Assembly (NCBI GenBank): GCA_009695465.1
Contig: SIAW01000007.1
Location: 1 to 47,215 of the forward strand
Length of the DNA stretch: 47,215 nucleotides
Direction: 5' to 3'
DNA from: Pedosphaera sp.
Lineage (GTDB): Bacteria > Verrucomicrobiota > Verrucomicrobiia > Limisphaerales > UBA1100
In this document: piece after piece, positions 1 to 9,153 of the stretch
Numbering within the stretch: position 1 is the stretch's first letter
Layout: each line of letters begins with the position of its first letter
The notes under the pieces: generated by a model
Told to the model about the DNA's origin: nothing
Database searches by the model: none
What the model saw: only the letters and a program-made list of their open reading frames with translations
Translations under genes and position numbers: made by a program

Positions 1-101
1 GGCGCGCCGAAAGGCGTCTTCACCGTCACCCATTTCTGATCAGTGAATCCTTCGATGTGATAAAGTCCGCTGCCGCCGATGATGCCGATGCGTTGGTGCA
101 T
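1..101 (-). CDS. mtnP: S-methyl-5'-thioadenosine phosphorylase, N-terminal fragment (cut by window edge)
   Basis: Reading the minus strand from the ATG at 101-99 gives 33 residues that begin MHQRIGIIGGSGLYHIEGF. This is the characteristic opening of MTA/purine nucleoside phosphorylases (phosphate-binding GGSGLY loop, then a TPFG segment near residue 30). The family cleaves 5'-methylthioadenosine with phosphate in the cytoplasmic methionine salvage pathway. An AAAGG Shine-Dalgarno-like run lies just upstream of the ATG. The gene continues beyond position 1, so most of the enzyme is not visible. It follows the methyltransferase on the same strand by about 50 bp, so the two may be co-transcribed. 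The family call rests on the N-terminal motif only; a related purine nucleoside phosphorylase of the same fold is the main alternative. Confidence 0.85.
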   Translation of the reverse strand, partial: MHQRIGIIGGSGLYHIEGFTDQKWVTVKTPFGA

Positions 102-152
102 GCTGCCTTTTGCCAAAGAACGCGCCCGCAGGAAAGCAAAAGGAGCGCGCGG

Positions 153-1049
153 CTACGCGATGGACTTGCGTGCCCAGACTTGAACCATCGGACAGGCGGC
201 AGTCGTGTGATCAATGGAATGGAGCGCGCCGATCAAATCGTCCACCTCGGCGGCGGCTGCCAACTGCGCGCGCAGGAGGGCTGGGCGCAGACTGGCCAGC
301 GTGAGCGGCGACAATCGGCGGATGTCCTCTGCGGGTTCTGTGGGCGAGACCACGCCGACATGCGCTGGTTTTAATCCAGCGGCGTGGAAGAGTCGCGGCA
401 GTTTGCGGCCCAGCGATGGGTCGCCGCCGTGATGGGCGATCACCGCGCGGTACAGTTGCCAGTAACGCAAATGCGCTGGCGAGGCGGCCACCGGTAATCC
501 TGTTCCGCAATCAATGTCCTCCACGCAGATGACGCCGCCGGGTTTGGTGAGCGCGGCCATCCGCTGCAACACACGCGCTGGTTGTGCCAGATGCGAAAGC
601 AGGCAGCGGGCGTACACCAAATCGAACGGAGCCTCGCCGATGTTCCCCGCACCTGCATCGCTCACGGCAAACTGCACGTGAGGGACAACGTGTTGCTTGG
701 ATGCCCCGCGAGCCTGCGCCAGAAAGAGGTCTGAAATATCAACTCCCAACGCGCCGCCTGACGCGCCGACTTTCTCGCCGAGCCAGTGCGTGACCAATCC
801 CGTGCCGCAACCGATATCCAAACAACGCCAGCCGACGGCTATCCCCGCGTCCACCAGCAACGCTCGCGAAGTGCTGCCATACACGGCGTCGAGCACGCGC
901 AGGCGCGCTGCTTCGGCGTCGGATTCGCCAAGCGCATAAGCTGCCGCCGTGCCGTCTGCAGGGTGCGGGTGATCGCGGCGTTCTTCCAATAAACTGTCGG
1001 TGGCCGGAGCCATGAGCGGTCTTGAATAGGATTTTTCGCGCAGCGACAC
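153..1049 (-). CDS. SAM-dependent methyltransferase (class I)
   Basis: A 298-residue cytoplasmic protein with a Rossmann-type methyltransferase core. Motif I is visible as LDIGCGTGLVTHWL (about residues 77-90), followed by an acidic strand-2 end (GVDIS) and a post-motif DLVYARCLLSHL ahead of KPGGVICVED. This layout matches the methyltransferase 11/25 type that acts on small molecules; the substrate cannot be read from the sequence. I kept the GTG start at 1049-1047 because AAAAGG sits 5 bases upstream; an ATG at residue 13 (position 1013) is the alternative. It is the upstream gene of a likely pair with mtnP and is divergent from glgC across about 107 bp. Confidence 0.85.
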   Translation of the reverse strand: MSLREKSYSRPLMAPATDSLLEERRDHPHPADGTAAAYALGESDAEAARLRVLDAVYGSTSRALLVDAGIAVGWRCLDIGCGTGLVTHWLGEKVGASGGALGVDISDLFLAQARGASKQHVVPHVQFAVSDAGAGNIGEAPFDLVYARCLLSHLAQPARVLQRMAALTKPGGVICVEDIDCGTGLPVAASPAHLRYWQLYRAVIAHHGGDPSLGRKLPRLFHAAGLKPAHVGVVSPTEPAEDIRRLSPLTLASLRPALLRAQLAAAAEVDDLIGALHSIDHTTAACPMVQVWARKSIA

Positions 1050-1156
1050 AACGACCTTTTCATAGGTTGACCAAGTAATTCTGGGTTGCGGCTTGCGGTT
1101 ACTGGGCGGGTGGGGTTATAGAAAGGGCGGTCACCTGCAATGTCGGTTGCGGTGTT

Positions 1157-2467
1157 ATGCCGAGTTCCAACCAAAAGATTTTCGACCCGTTCACCACATT
1201 GGCTGTGGTGATGGGTGGCGGACAGGGTGCGCGGCTCTTTCCGCTGACGAAAGATCGCGCCAAGCCCGCAGTGCCGTTGGCGGGAAAATATCGTTTGGTG
1301 GACATCCCCATCTCCAACTGCATCAACTCCGGTCTCAAGCGGATTTATGTGCTGACGCAGTTCAACTCCGCCTCGTTGCACCGGCACATCGCGCAGTCGT
1401 ACAAGTTCGATCACTTCACGCGAGGCTTCGTGGAGATCATGGCGGCGGAGCAGACACTTGCCGATTCCTCGTGGTTCCAGGGCACGGCAGACGCGGTGAG
1501 AAAGAATCTGGGACATTTCCTGATTCACCGGTTTGATTATTTTCTGATCCTCAGCGGCGACCAGCTCTATAACATGGATTTCAGCCGGGTCATCACGCAG
1601 CACATCGACACCAAGGCGGAGCTGACGGTGGCGACGATCCCTGTGGAGCGCCGGGATGTCTCTTCCTACGGCATCATGCATCTGGATGACCAGCGGCGCA
1701 TCGTGGAGTTCATGGAGAAGCCGAAGGATCCGGAGGTGATTGACACCCTGCGCATGCCTGCGGCCACGCGCGCGGAGCTGAAGGTGGCCGAGCACGAGGA
1801 TCTTTATCTGGCCTCGATGGGGATCTATGTCTTCAACCGGGACGTGCTGGAAAAATTGTTGGAGGACAGCTCGCTGACGGATTTTGGAAAGCACATCATC
1901 CCCAACGCCATCAAGACGCACCGCGCGTTTGCCTATGTCTATCGCGGGTATTGGGAGGACGTGGGCAGCATCCAGACTTTTTTTGAGGCGAACCTTGATG
2001 CGGCTGCGGAGTTGCCCAAGTTCAATTTCTTCGACATGTCCGCGCCCATCTTCACGCGGCCGCGGTACTTGCCCGCCTCCAAGATCAACGGCGCGGCGGT
2101 GGATCACGCGGTGCTCAGCGACGGCTGCATCATCAACCGTTCGCAGATCGCCCACTCCATCATCGGCGTGCGCAGCATCGTGGGCGAGGGGACGCGGCTG
2201 CGGCGCGTGGTGATGATGGGCGCCGATTATTACGAGTCGGAAGGTTCCATCCTGCATCACGAACGCAAAGGCGCGCCGCCCATGGGCATCGGCAACAACA
2301 CGTTCATCGAGAATGCGATCATCGATAAGAACGCGCGCATCGGCGATAACTGCGCCATCACGCCCGAGGGCAAGCCCGATTACGTGGATCATCCGCTCTA
2401 CTACATCCGCGATGGTATCGTCATCATCCCCAAAGGTGGCATCGTACCCAGCGGCACGGTGATTTGA
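1157..2467 (+). CDS. glgC: glucose-1-phosphate adenylyltransferase (ADP-glucose pyrophosphorylase)
   Basis: A 436-residue enzyme that makes ADP-glucose from glucose-1-phosphate and ATP, the committed step of bacterial glycogen synthesis. The nucleotidyltransferase signature [12 protein letters not shown] starts near residue 21. It is followed by the [15 protein letters not shown] and SNCINSGL segments, [30 protein letters not shown] and [11 protein letters not shown], all landmark blocks of GlgC. The C-terminal third has the spaced hydrophobic pattern of the left-handed beta-helix seen in this family. Length is normal. The ATG at 1157 lacks a strong ribosome site. Upstream, TTGCGG and TATAGA (1093-1122, 18-bp spacer) are a weak promoter candidate. 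The stop overlaps a possible TTG start of the next gene. No other glycogen gene is adjacent. Confidence 0.96.
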   Translation: MPSSNQKIFDPFTTLAVVMGGGQGARLFPLTKDRAKPAVPLAGKYRLVDIPISNCINSGLKRIYVLTQFNSASLHRHIAQSYKFDHFTRGFVEIMAAEQTLADSSWFQGTADAVRKNLGHFLIHRFDYFLILSGDQLYNMDFSRVITQHIDTKAELTVATIPVERRDVSSYGIMHLDDQRRIVEFMEKPKDPEVIDTLRMPAATRAELKVAEHEDLYLASMGIYVFNRDVLEKLLEDSSLTDFGKHIIPNAIKTHRAFAYVYRGYWEDVGSIQTFFEANLDAAAELPKFNFFDMSAPIFTRPRYLPASKINGAAVDHAVLSDGCIINRSQIAHSIIGVRSIVGEGTRLRRVVMMGADYYESEGSILHHERKGAPPMGIGNNTFIENAIIDKNARIGDNCAITPEGKPDYVDHPLYYIRDGIVIIPKGGIVPSGTVI

Positions 2468-2490
2468 ATTTTCCTGCGCGGGATGATTCA

Positions 2491-4431
2491 ATGCGCCGCG
2501 TGACTGGCGACGACATCTTCCGCATCCGCACCCACGCCGCAGGCCCGCAAGGCAGTCTGCCGATCACCGAGGACATGCTGCGCCACGAACCCAGTGGCAA
2601 TCTTTTTGGTCTCACGCAATCCGCGGGCATGGGCTGGAATCCTGCAGAGCTGGGCCGCCCGGCGTATCTCATCCTCAGCACGCAAGGCGGCGTGCGCGCG
2701 CCCGATGGCCGGCCCATCGCGCTGGGTTATCACACCGGACATTGGGAAGTGGGACTGCTTGTCGAGGCCGCCGCTAATGCCATTCGCAGCGGCGGCGGTG
2801 TGCCGTATGCCGGGCACTGCTCCGATCCTTGCGACGGTCGCACGCAAGGCACCACCGGCATGTTCGACAGCCTGCCGTATCGCAATGACGCAGCGGTGAT
2901 TTTTCGCAGACTGATCCGCTCGCTGCCCACGCGGCAGGGAGTGATCGGCGTGGCCACTTGCGACAAGGGAATGCCTGCGATGATGATGGCGCTGGCGGCG
3001 ATGAGCGATCTGCCCACGGTGATTGTGCCCGGAGGCGTCACGTTGCCGCCGGAACATGGCGAAGACGCGGGGACGGTGCAGACCATCGGCGCTCGGTTCT
3101 CGCACGGATTGATCACGCTCCAAGAAGCCGCGGATCTCGGTTGCCGCGCCTGCGGCACGCCGGGTGGTGGCTGCCAATTCCTCGGGACGGCCGCCACGGC
3201 GCAGGTCGTTGCCGAGGCGCTGGGCATGGCGTTGCCGCACACCGCGCTGGCGCCTTCTGGGGAATCCGTGTGGCGCGACGCCGCTGTGCGTTCCGCGCGC
3301 GCCGTGATGACGCAGAAGCAGCGCGGTATTTGCACGCGCGATTTCCTGACAGCGGCAAGCATTCGCAACGCGATGGTGGTGCACGCCGCGTTCGGCGGTT
3401 CCACGAATCTGCTGCTGCACATCCCGGCCATCGCGCACGCCGCGGGATTACGCCGGCCCACCGTGGCGGATTGGTGCGAGGTCAATGCCCGCACGCCGCG
3501 GCTGGTCAGCGTGCTGCCCAACGGCCCCGTGCATCATCCCACCGTGAACGTGTTTCTCGCGGGCGGTGTGCCGGAGGTCATGCTGCATTTGCGCCGGCTC
3601 AATCTGCTGGAGACCGGTGCACTCACGGCAGAAGGACGCACGTGGGGCGAACTGCTCGACGAATGGGAAACGTCCGAGCGCCGCCAGCGTTTCCGCGACA
3701 TCCTGCGCACGCAAGCCGGAGTGGATGCGGATGAAGTGATCCTGTCGCCCGAACGCGCGGCGCAGCGCGGGCTGACTTCCACCGTGACGTTTCCTTCCGG
3801 CAATCTGGCCCCCGACGGTGCGGTGATTAAAAGCACGGCCATTGACAGCGCGAGGCTCGATGCCGCCGGTGTTTATTTCCATGAAGGCCCCGCGCGCTTT
3901 TTTACCAGCGAGGCGGCTGCGATGGCTGCCATCAAAGGAGGCGGCATCCGCGCGGGCGACGTGCTCGTGCTCGCAGGCATCGGCCCGATGGGCACGGGTA
4001 TGGAGGAGATTTATCAGATCACCTCGGCGCTGAAATTCCTGCCGTTCGGCAAAGAGGTGGCCGTGGTGACGGACGGCCGCTTTTCCGGCGTGTCCACCGG
4101 TGCCTGCATCGGCCACGTCGGACCAGAGGCGCTGGCGGGCGGCCCCATCGGTCGCGTGCGCGATGGAGATGTGATCCGCATCGAGGTGGATTGCCGTCGC
4201 AACACCGGCAGCGTGGATTGGGTGGGCGATGGCACCCGCCGTTTCACTCCCGATGAAGGCGCGCAGATCCTCGCGCAACGTGCGCCGCACGCGCAGTTGG
4301 CGCCGCATCCCAAACTTCCTGCGGACACGCGACTGTGGGCGGCCTTGCAAGCGGCCAGTGGCGGGACGTGGGCCGGCTGCGTTTATGATGTGGACGAAAT
4401 CATCGCGCGGCTGAACGGCGGCGCGCGGTGA
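2491..4431 (+). CDS. yjhG: YjhG/YagF-type sugar-acid dehydratase (IlvD/Edd family)
   Basis: A 646-residue dehydratase of the IlvD/Edd superfamily that matches the E. coli YjhG/YagF (D-xylonate dehydratase) branch almost throughout from memory. Shared blocks include [77 protein letters not shown] and the final [11 protein letters not shown]. Three cysteines likely to hold the Fe-S cluster are visible: Cys114, Cys157 (ATCDKG) and Cys228 (GGGC). The reaction expected is removal of water from an aldonic acid to a 2-keto-3-deoxy acid; the exact sugar acid is inferred. I chose the ATG at 2491 because the family starts close to its RTHA block. A TTG at 2464 overlapping the glgC stop is possible. The 23-bp gap suggests co-transcription with glgC. 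It abuts the convergent lipoprotein gene with no spacer. Confidence 0.93.
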   Translation: MRRVTGDDIFRIRTHAAGPQGSLPITEDMLRHEPSGNLFGLTQSAGMGWNPAELGRPAYLILSTQGGVRAPDGRPIALGYHTGHWEVGLLVEAAANAIRSGGGVPYAGHCSDPCDGRTQGTTGMFDSLPYRNDAAVIFRRLIRSLPTRQGVIGVATCDKGMPAMMMALAAMSDLPTVIVPGGVTLPPEHGEDAGTVQTIGARFSHGLITLQEAADLGCRACGTPGGGCQFLGTAATAQVVAEALGMALPHTALAPSGESVWRDAAVRSARAVMTQKQRGICTRDFLTAASIRNAMVVHAAFGGSTNLLLHIPAIAHAAGLRRPTVADWCEVNARTPRLVSVLPNGPVHHPTVNVFLAGGVPEVMLHLRRLNLLETGALTAEGRTWGELLDEWETSERRQRFRDILRTQAGVDADEVILSPERAAQRGLTSTVTFPSGNLAPDGAVIKSTAIDSARLDAAGVYFHEGPARFFTSEAAAMAAIKGGGIRAGDVLVLAGIGPMGTGMEEIYQITSALKFLPFGKEVAVVTDGRFSGVSTGACIGHVGPEALAGGPIGRVRDGDVIRIEVDCRRNTGSVDWVGDGTRRFTPDEGAQILAQRAPHAQLAPHPKLPADTRLWAALQAASGGTWAGCVYDVDEIIARLNGGAR

Positions 4432-5067
4432 TTAATTTGGCGGTGCCGGTTTGCGCTGAGCCGGGCTGGGTTGGGATTCCGCGACAGACTGCGGTGCGCG
4501 TTCGTAGATGCGGAACTGTTCTGCGCGGCGCTTTCCTTCCGCGACCAAATCCGGCGTCAGCAGCAGCGCCAACTGATCGCGCGCCTCGATGTGCGCGGGG
4601 TTGCCGTGCTCTGCGGCCAGGTGCAGCCACTTGTACGATTCCACCGCGCTCTTGGCCACGCCGCTGCCTTCCTTGAACGAGAGGCCCATGAGATATTGCC
4701 CGTTCGGATTATCCTGCCGCGCGGACTTGAGATACCACTGCGCTGCGGTGAGGTAGTTGATGGCGACGCCGTGGCCGTTCTGGTAGCAGACACCCAAGGC
4801 GAACTGCGCCTCCGAGTTGCTTTTTTCCGCGGCGATCTTGAAAAGCTCCGCCGCCCGCTTGTGATCCACCGGCACCTCCGTACCCAGATAATATTTGTAC
4901 GCCAACTCCAACTGGCCCTCGGGCGTCTTGGGATCGAGATCCACTTTGGCCGCGCCCGCTTTGTCTTTCTCAGCGGGCTTCTTGTCGCCACAGCCCATTA
5001 AGCCAAACGTAACGGCGATGATGCTGGAAAATAAAAGCGAGGCAGTCGCTACCTTCAACGTCTTCAT
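4432..5067 (-). CDS. Sel1-repeat lipoprotein
   Basis: A 211-residue predicted lipoprotein. The N-terminus MKTLKV plus a hydrophobic stretch ends in the lipobox LMGC, with the lipidated cysteine at residue 26. The next residues, GDKKPAEKDK, form a charged linker. Residues about 50-165 form three Sel1/TPR-like helical repeats (for example AAELFKIAAEKSNSEAQFAL and AAQWYLKSARQDN). The tail is proline-rich. Sel1 repeats are protein-protein interaction scaffolds; no enzymatic domain is visible. It lies 63 bp downstream of, and on the same strand as, the Sel1-trypsin gene, so the two probably form one envelope unit with the lipoprotein as a possible membrane anchor or partner. Its stop directly abuts the convergent dehydratase stop. 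Confidence 0.88.
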   Translation of the reverse strand: MKTLKVATASLLFSSIIAVTFGLMGCGDKKPAEKDKAGAAKVDLDPKTPEGQLELAYKYYLGTEVPVDHKRAAELFKIAAEKSNSEAQFALGVCYQNGHGVAINYLTAAQWYLKSARQDNPNGQYLMGLSFKEGSGVAKSAVESYKWLHLAAEHGNPAHIEARDQLALLLTPDLVAEGKRRAEQFRIYERAPQSVAESQPSPAQRKPAPPN

Positions 5068-5130
5068 GGATCCGCCCTCCTTGAGCAGGGCAACATCGTA
5101 GCGCGGCCGGGCGCAGAGTCAATCCGGCAG

Positions 5131-6660
5131 TCAGCGATGCGCTTGGATGCGCACCGTGGCGGCCTGCGCGGCGGCCACCGATTCTTCTTTTGATAACGCC
5201 TTGGCCAGTGGCGGTGCCAGCTTGCCCGCCAGCACAGGTTGGGCGCGGATAAACGTGAGCAGCACGTCGCTCTTGAGGGCGTAGTTGACCTGTTGCGGCA
5301 GCGAGCCGGTCTGCTGAAATGTCTTCAGCGGATTCAGCCGGCACTGGATCATGCCGATGGCGCGCCCGCCTTCATCCACCAATGCCCCGCCGGAATTGCC
5401 CGGCTGCACGGCGGCGTTGATCTGAAACTGGTGCGGATCATCCTGCACGCCGCCCAAGCCATTGATGAAGCCTGCGCTGTACTTGGGTTCCACGCCCTGC
5501 ATCGCCGTGTTGGGAAAACCAATGGTGAACACCGCGTGGCCCAAGCGCGTGGCGTTGCTGGGCGAGAGCGTCAGCGGCGTGTGGCGTCCATCAATCTTCA
5601 GCAACGCGATGTCATTGGGGATGTCAGCTTCAATCAATTTCGCCTGCGCCACGCCAGCGGCGGTGATCACCTCGATACGTTTGGCGCCAGCCACGACATG
5701 TTGGCTGGTCAACACGTAGCCATCGGCGGTGATAAAAAATCCTGTGCCGGCGGTGGCGTCGGACGATGGGTGTGCTGGCGTCTCCACAGTCGCACCGCCG
5801 GTGCGCCGTGCGGCAAAGAGTGCCGCCAAACGCTGCGCTTCACCCAGTTGTTGCGGCGTCATTTTGTCCGCCACCGTCCGCAGATGTTCCGCCGCTGCGG
5901 TGTGACTGCTGGCGGCCGCGAGGTTCATCCATTTGTGCGCTTGGACAAAATCCTGCGGCACGCCTTCACCAAAGAAATAGTGGGTGCCCGACAGGAACTG
6001 CGCCTGCGCCAATCCTTGCTCAGCGGCGGCCAAGTGCCAACGCGCGCCCTCGGCGAGATCCTTGTCCACGCCGCGTCCGTTGCAGTACACCGTGCCCAAG
6101 TATAATTGCGCCGGCGCAAAGCCTTGCTTGGCCGCCCGCCGATACCAGTACACCGCATCGGCCAAGTTTTGCACAACGCCCGTGCCGCTTTCCAGTGCCG
6201 CGCCCAAGTTCGTCTGCGCGGCGGCATGGTCCTGTTTGGCCGCCTTGAGATACCACTCCACCGCAGTGGCGGGATCACGCGCGACTCCCTGTCCATTGGC
6301 ATGCAGCAACGCCAACCCGTGCTGCGCGATGGCGTCGTCTTGATCGGCGGCGCGGCGCAGCCAGTGCGCAGCTTTCTGGAAATCCACCGGCACACCTTGT
6401 CCGCCGTGATAGCAGAGGCCGAGCATGCCCTGCGCTTTGGCGTGGCCTTGTTCGGCGGCGCGCGTGAACCAAGTGACGGCTTCAGCGGGCGATTTCAGTC
6501 CCTGTTTGCCCAGATAGAAACCCATGCCGGCGCGGTACTGGATTTGGGCCGTAGATTCGGCGGGCGGTGCCGCAGCGCGCAGTGTGTTTGGAAAAGAGGC
6601 GCAGCAGAAAATCAGCGTGGCAATGCTCGCGTGCATCCTGAAAAACCGTCCCCCCTCCAT
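5131..6660 (-). CDS. Sel1-repeat / trypsin-like serine protease fusion, exported
   Basis: A 509-residue exported protein. An N-terminal signal sequence is followed by about six Sel1 repeats (residues about 40-250; units such as AAHWLRRAADQDDAIAQ and AVEWYLKAAKQDHAAAQ). After a short linker comes an S1C-type trypsin domain from about residue 300. The full catalytic triad is readable: His321 (TSQHVV), Asp350 (NDIALLKI) and Ser423 (GNSGG). There is no PDZ domain, unlike DegP/HtrA. The repeats may recruit substrates or partners, with proteolysis in the periplasm; this is inference. The start could be ATG 6660 or the internal ATG at residue 9 (6636), which also yields a signal peptide. It is the upstream gene of the pair with the Sel1 lipoprotein. 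Confidence 0.92.
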   Translation of the reverse strand: MEGGRFFRMHASIATLIFCCASFPNTLRAAAPPAESTAQIQYRAGMGFYLGKQGLKSPAEAVTWFTRAAEQGHAKAQGMLGLCYHGGQGVPVDFQKAAHWLRRAADQDDAIAQHGLALLHANGQGVARDPATAVEWYLKAAKQDHAAAQTNLGAALESGTGVVQNLADAVYWYRRAAKQGFAPAQLYLGTVYCNGRGVDKDLAEGARWHLAAAEQGLAQAQFLSGTHYFFGEGVPQDFVQAHKWMNLAAASSHTAAAEHLRTVADKMTPQQLGEAQRLAALFAARRTGGATVETPAHPSSDATAGTGFFITADGYVLTSQHVVAGAKRIEVITAAGVAQAKLIEADIPNDIALLKIDGRHTPLTLSPSNATRLGHAVFTIGFPNTAMQGVEPKYSAGFINGLGGVQDDPHQFQINAAVQPGNSGGALVDEGGRAIGMIQCRLNPLKTFQQTGSLPQQVNYALKSDVLLTFIRAQPVLAGKLAPPLAKALSKEESVAAAQAATVRIQAHR

Positions 6661-6789
6661 GCGCCGAGGCTACGGCCGCGCGCGGTCAAGACAAGTGACA
6701 ATTATGCACAGCGGCACGCGCGGCTTTCGGGCTTGCCCCCGGCACGCGTTGTGGGAACGTTGGCCAACCCCAAGAGCAACGGCCATTTT
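6661..6789. promoter_or_regulatory. divergent intergenic region with a direct repeat
   Basis: This 129-bp spacer separates the divergent Sel1-protease and TIM-barrel genes and must hold both promoters. I see no convincing -35/-10 pair. A 9-bp direct repeat CGGCACGCG occurs at 6712-6720 and 6740-6748, 28 bp apart, which could bind a regulator but could also be chance in such GC-rich sequence. Confidence 0.3.
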
Positions 6790-7818
6790 ATGAACACTCC
6801 CGAATCCCATCCCGCAACAGCGCAGTCTTTGTTGAGCCGCCGCGCGGCGATCAGTTCAGCCTTGGCGGCGGCCGGTGGCGCTGCGGCGTTTGGGCAGAGC
6901 GCTGCCGCACCCGCGAAGGTTGCGCCGGACATCCGCCGCGCAGCAACGAAGCGGTACTCGATGAAAAAGTCCATCAACCTCTGGGCATTTCCGTATCCGG
7001 AACGGATGAACTTGGAGGAGTGTTTGCGGCTGGCCAAGGACGCGGGCTTTGATGGTATCGAACTCAATTACGATTTGGAGAACGACCTTTCGCCCAAGCA
7101 CGGCACAAAAGAATTCACCGCCATCCGCCGCATGGCCGAGCGCATCGGCATTGCCATCAGCGGCGTGTGCTCCTTCCTGTACTGGCCGTATCCGCTGACG
7201 AGCAACAAGGAGGCCGAACGCGCGCGCGGATTGGAGTTGGCGCAGAAGATGGCGCAGTGCGCGCACGATCTGGGCACGGAAAATCTGCTCGTCGTGCCGG
7301 GCGCGGTGCACATGCCGTGGCGCGCGGATCATGAGCCTACTCCGAATGACGTGTGCGATCGGCGCGCGCGCGAGGCGGTGGGCCGGCTGGTGCCGCTGGC
7401 GGAGAAACTCAAGGTGCGGCTCAACATGGAGAACATTTTCTTCAACGGCTACCTCATGACGCCGCAGGAGATGGTGACGTTCGTGGACGGTTTTCAGAGC
7501 GAGTGGGTGCGCGTGCATTTTGACACCGGCAACATCATGCTCTTCCAATTCCCGGAGCACTGGATTCCGATTCTCGGTAAGCGGATCCAGAACGTGCATC
7601 TCAAGGAGTTCACCAAGAAGGGCAGCGACCATTCGCTGGAATCCTTCCGCCCGCTGTTGGACGGCACGACGAATTGGCCGGCGGTGATGGAGGCGTTTGC
7701 GCAGACGGGCTACAACGGTTATCTCACCTTCGAGTACTTCCATCCGTACGCGCATTATCCGGAAGCGCTCATCCATCAGACCAGCGATTCGCTCGACCGC
7801 ATGCTCGGGCGCAAGTAG
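6790..7818 (+). CDS. Tat-exported sugar phosphate isomerase/epimerase-like TIM-barrel protein
   Basis: A 342-residue protein of the AP-endonuclease-2/xylose-isomerase-like TIM-barrel family. The N-terminus has a twin-arginine signal (LSRRAAISSALAAAGG, near residues 15-30), so it should be exported folded. The barrel starts at MKKSINLWAFP. Family landmarks are GFDGIELNYD, a likely metal-binding glutamate in RLNMENIFF, HFDTGN, NVHLKEF and the closing glutamate in YLTFEYFHPY. Such proteins isomerise or epimerise sugars or inositols, often with a divalent metal; the substrate is unknown here. I took the ATG at 6790 because it directly precedes the Tat signal; the reading frame stays open further upstream without plausible coding content. 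It is convergent with the next gene across only 3 bp. Confidence 0.9.
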   Translation: MNTPESHPATAQSLLSRRAAISSALAAAGGAAAFGQSAAAPAKVAPDIRRAATKRYSMKKSINLWAFPYPERMNLEECLRLAKDAGFDGIELNYDLENDLSPKHGTKEFTAIRRMAERIGIAISGVCSFLYWPYPLTSNKEAERARGLELAQKMAQCAHDLGTENLLVVPGAVHMPWRADHEPTPNDVCDRRAREAVGRLVPLAEKLKVRLNMENIFFNGYLMTPQEMVTFVDGFQSEWVRVHFDTGNIMLFQFPEHWIPILGKRIQNVHLKEFTKKGSDHSLESFRPLLDGTTNWPAVMEAFAQTGYNGYLTFEYFHPYAHYPEALIHQTSDSLDRMLGRK

Positions 7819-7821
7819 CGC

Positions 7822-9153
7822 TCAGGATTCGGCGGGCGCGGCGTGCGACTTGGCGTGCTGGTAGAGGCCAATCAATTTGCTGCCGAGCAACGCGGTCAAA
7901 AGGATAAACGTGGCTTGGCCCAAATCTTTACCCGGCTCTCCCGAGGCGATGGGCATGTAGTTGAACAGCGGCAGTTGCAGCAGTGGCTGATTGATCCAAC
8001 CGCGGCCCCACTCGTGGTAATGCAGAAACTCGCTGATATACATCTGCGCCACGTACCCCAGCCACACCAGCACGAGAAAGCCGCCGGTGAAAAACCGGCC
8101 CGCACGTGTCAGTGCCCAAAGCATCAGCCGCGCGAGCCAATGCCGTTGCACGGACGGTGCGCCACGCAGCATTTGCAGCCTTTCCAGTGCCGTGCGTTCG
8201 ATGGGGGCCAACTCGTCCAAGCCCACCTTGTTCTCCCGCACCAACGCCAGAATGCCCGCCGCATAAATCCGCGCCGACACCAAACGCAGCAGGACAAATA
8301 ACGGGAAGCCGACCAGCGCCATCCAGAAATAATAACTGTCGAGGTACGCGTAGGCTGCGGCTTCGGAGGCGAACTCCGGTTCCGCCCCGCGCCCGGCCAG
8401 ATACATCGGCGCAACTTTCAGCGCGTTGATGGGCACCGCGCACAATCCGCACAGCATCGCCAGACCGATGCAGCGCACCCATTGCTGCTGCACGATGCGC
8501 CAGACCAGATGGAACTGGAAGAACGTCCTCCACTGGCCGGTGACGGCTTGCCGCGCCTGCGCCATCGGCACGTAAAACATGGCGACGACAAACAGGACGA
8601 TGCCGATCGCCGCCATGCCGGTGCCGATGGCGAATTGCTCGTAGCTTTTGTAGTAGGAAATGTTCCAGCCGTAATCCCAGCCGAACCACCAGAGCAATCC
8701 GGAGGGCAACAGCAGCACCGCGGTGCAAAACACACCCTGCACGCCCAGCCAGAAATTGGCGCGCAACGAAGTCGCGAGCGCGCGGAGGAAATCCCACGCC
8801 GACCGAGATTCGCGCGGGCGGAATGATTGCCGCAGAAACCAGTTGGGCCAGTGAAGGTGTCCGGAAAGCTCCTCTTCGCTGCGCAGGAATGTCTCGAAAG
8901 GTTGTTGGGCGGCGGGACTGCGTTGCCACCAATGTTTCAGAGCGGCGCGCTGCGCTGCACGTTGCGCCCAGCCGATGACCAGCAGTGCGCCCGCGATGGA
9001 CTTGCAGAAAAATGCGCCCCAAAGAATTTTGACCACGCAGACAATCGCGCGCCACAGTTTGGATTGTAATGGTCCGCCACCGATGGCAGCGGTGGACGGC
9101 GCAGACGGAGTGAACGCGGAGTGTGCTGGCAGTGGTGGTGTTTGTCCGGTCAT
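7822..9153 (-). CDS. multi-pass membrane protein of unknown function
   Basis: A 443-residue integral membrane protein that I do not recognise. A cytoplasmic-looking proline-rich head (residues 1-30) is followed by about seven hydrophobic segments, near residues 35-60, 133-158, 180-205, 233-252, 285-312, 350-372 and 415-432. A basic and aromatic-rich loop lies between segments 1 and 2. No catalytic motif is visible. The ATG overlaps the stop of the upstream alkaline-phosphatase-like gene in an ATGA arrangement (9150-9153), so translation is probably coupled and the two products may act together. The tail is convergent with the TIM-barrel gene. Confidence 0.8.
   Translation of the reverse strand: MTGQTPPLPAHSAFTPSAPSTAAIGGGPLQSKLWRAIVCVVKILWGAFFCKSIAGALLVIGWAQRAAQRAALKHWWQRSPAAQQPFETFLRSEEELSGHLHWPNWFLRQSFRPRESRSAWDFLRALATSLRANFWLGVQGVFCTAVLLLPSGLLWWFGWDYGWNISYYKSYEQFAIGTGMAAIGIVLFVVAMFYVPMAQARQAVTGQWRTFFQFHLVWRIVQQQWVRCIGLAMLCGLCAVPINALKVAPMYLAGRGAEPEFASEAAAYAYLDSYYFWMALVGFPLFVLLRLVSARIYAAGILALVRENKVGLDELAPIERTALERLQMLRGAPSVQRHWLARLMLWALTRAGRFFTGGFLVLVWLGYVAQMYISEFLHYHEWGRGWINQPLLQLPLFNYMPIASGEPGKDLGQATFILLTALLGSKLIGLYQHAKSHAAPAES

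Noticed and set aside
839-2491. 550-codon minus-strand open frame opposite glgC
   Set aside because: It lies antisense to an unmistakable glgC, is rich in Arg/His/Asp of the shadow type and shows no domain. High GC leaves long open antisense frames.
6106-6789. Upstream extension of the TIM-barrel frame over the protease gene
   Set aside because: The extra 228 codons are antisense to the Sel1 repeats. The Tat signal begins at 6790, which fixes the start.
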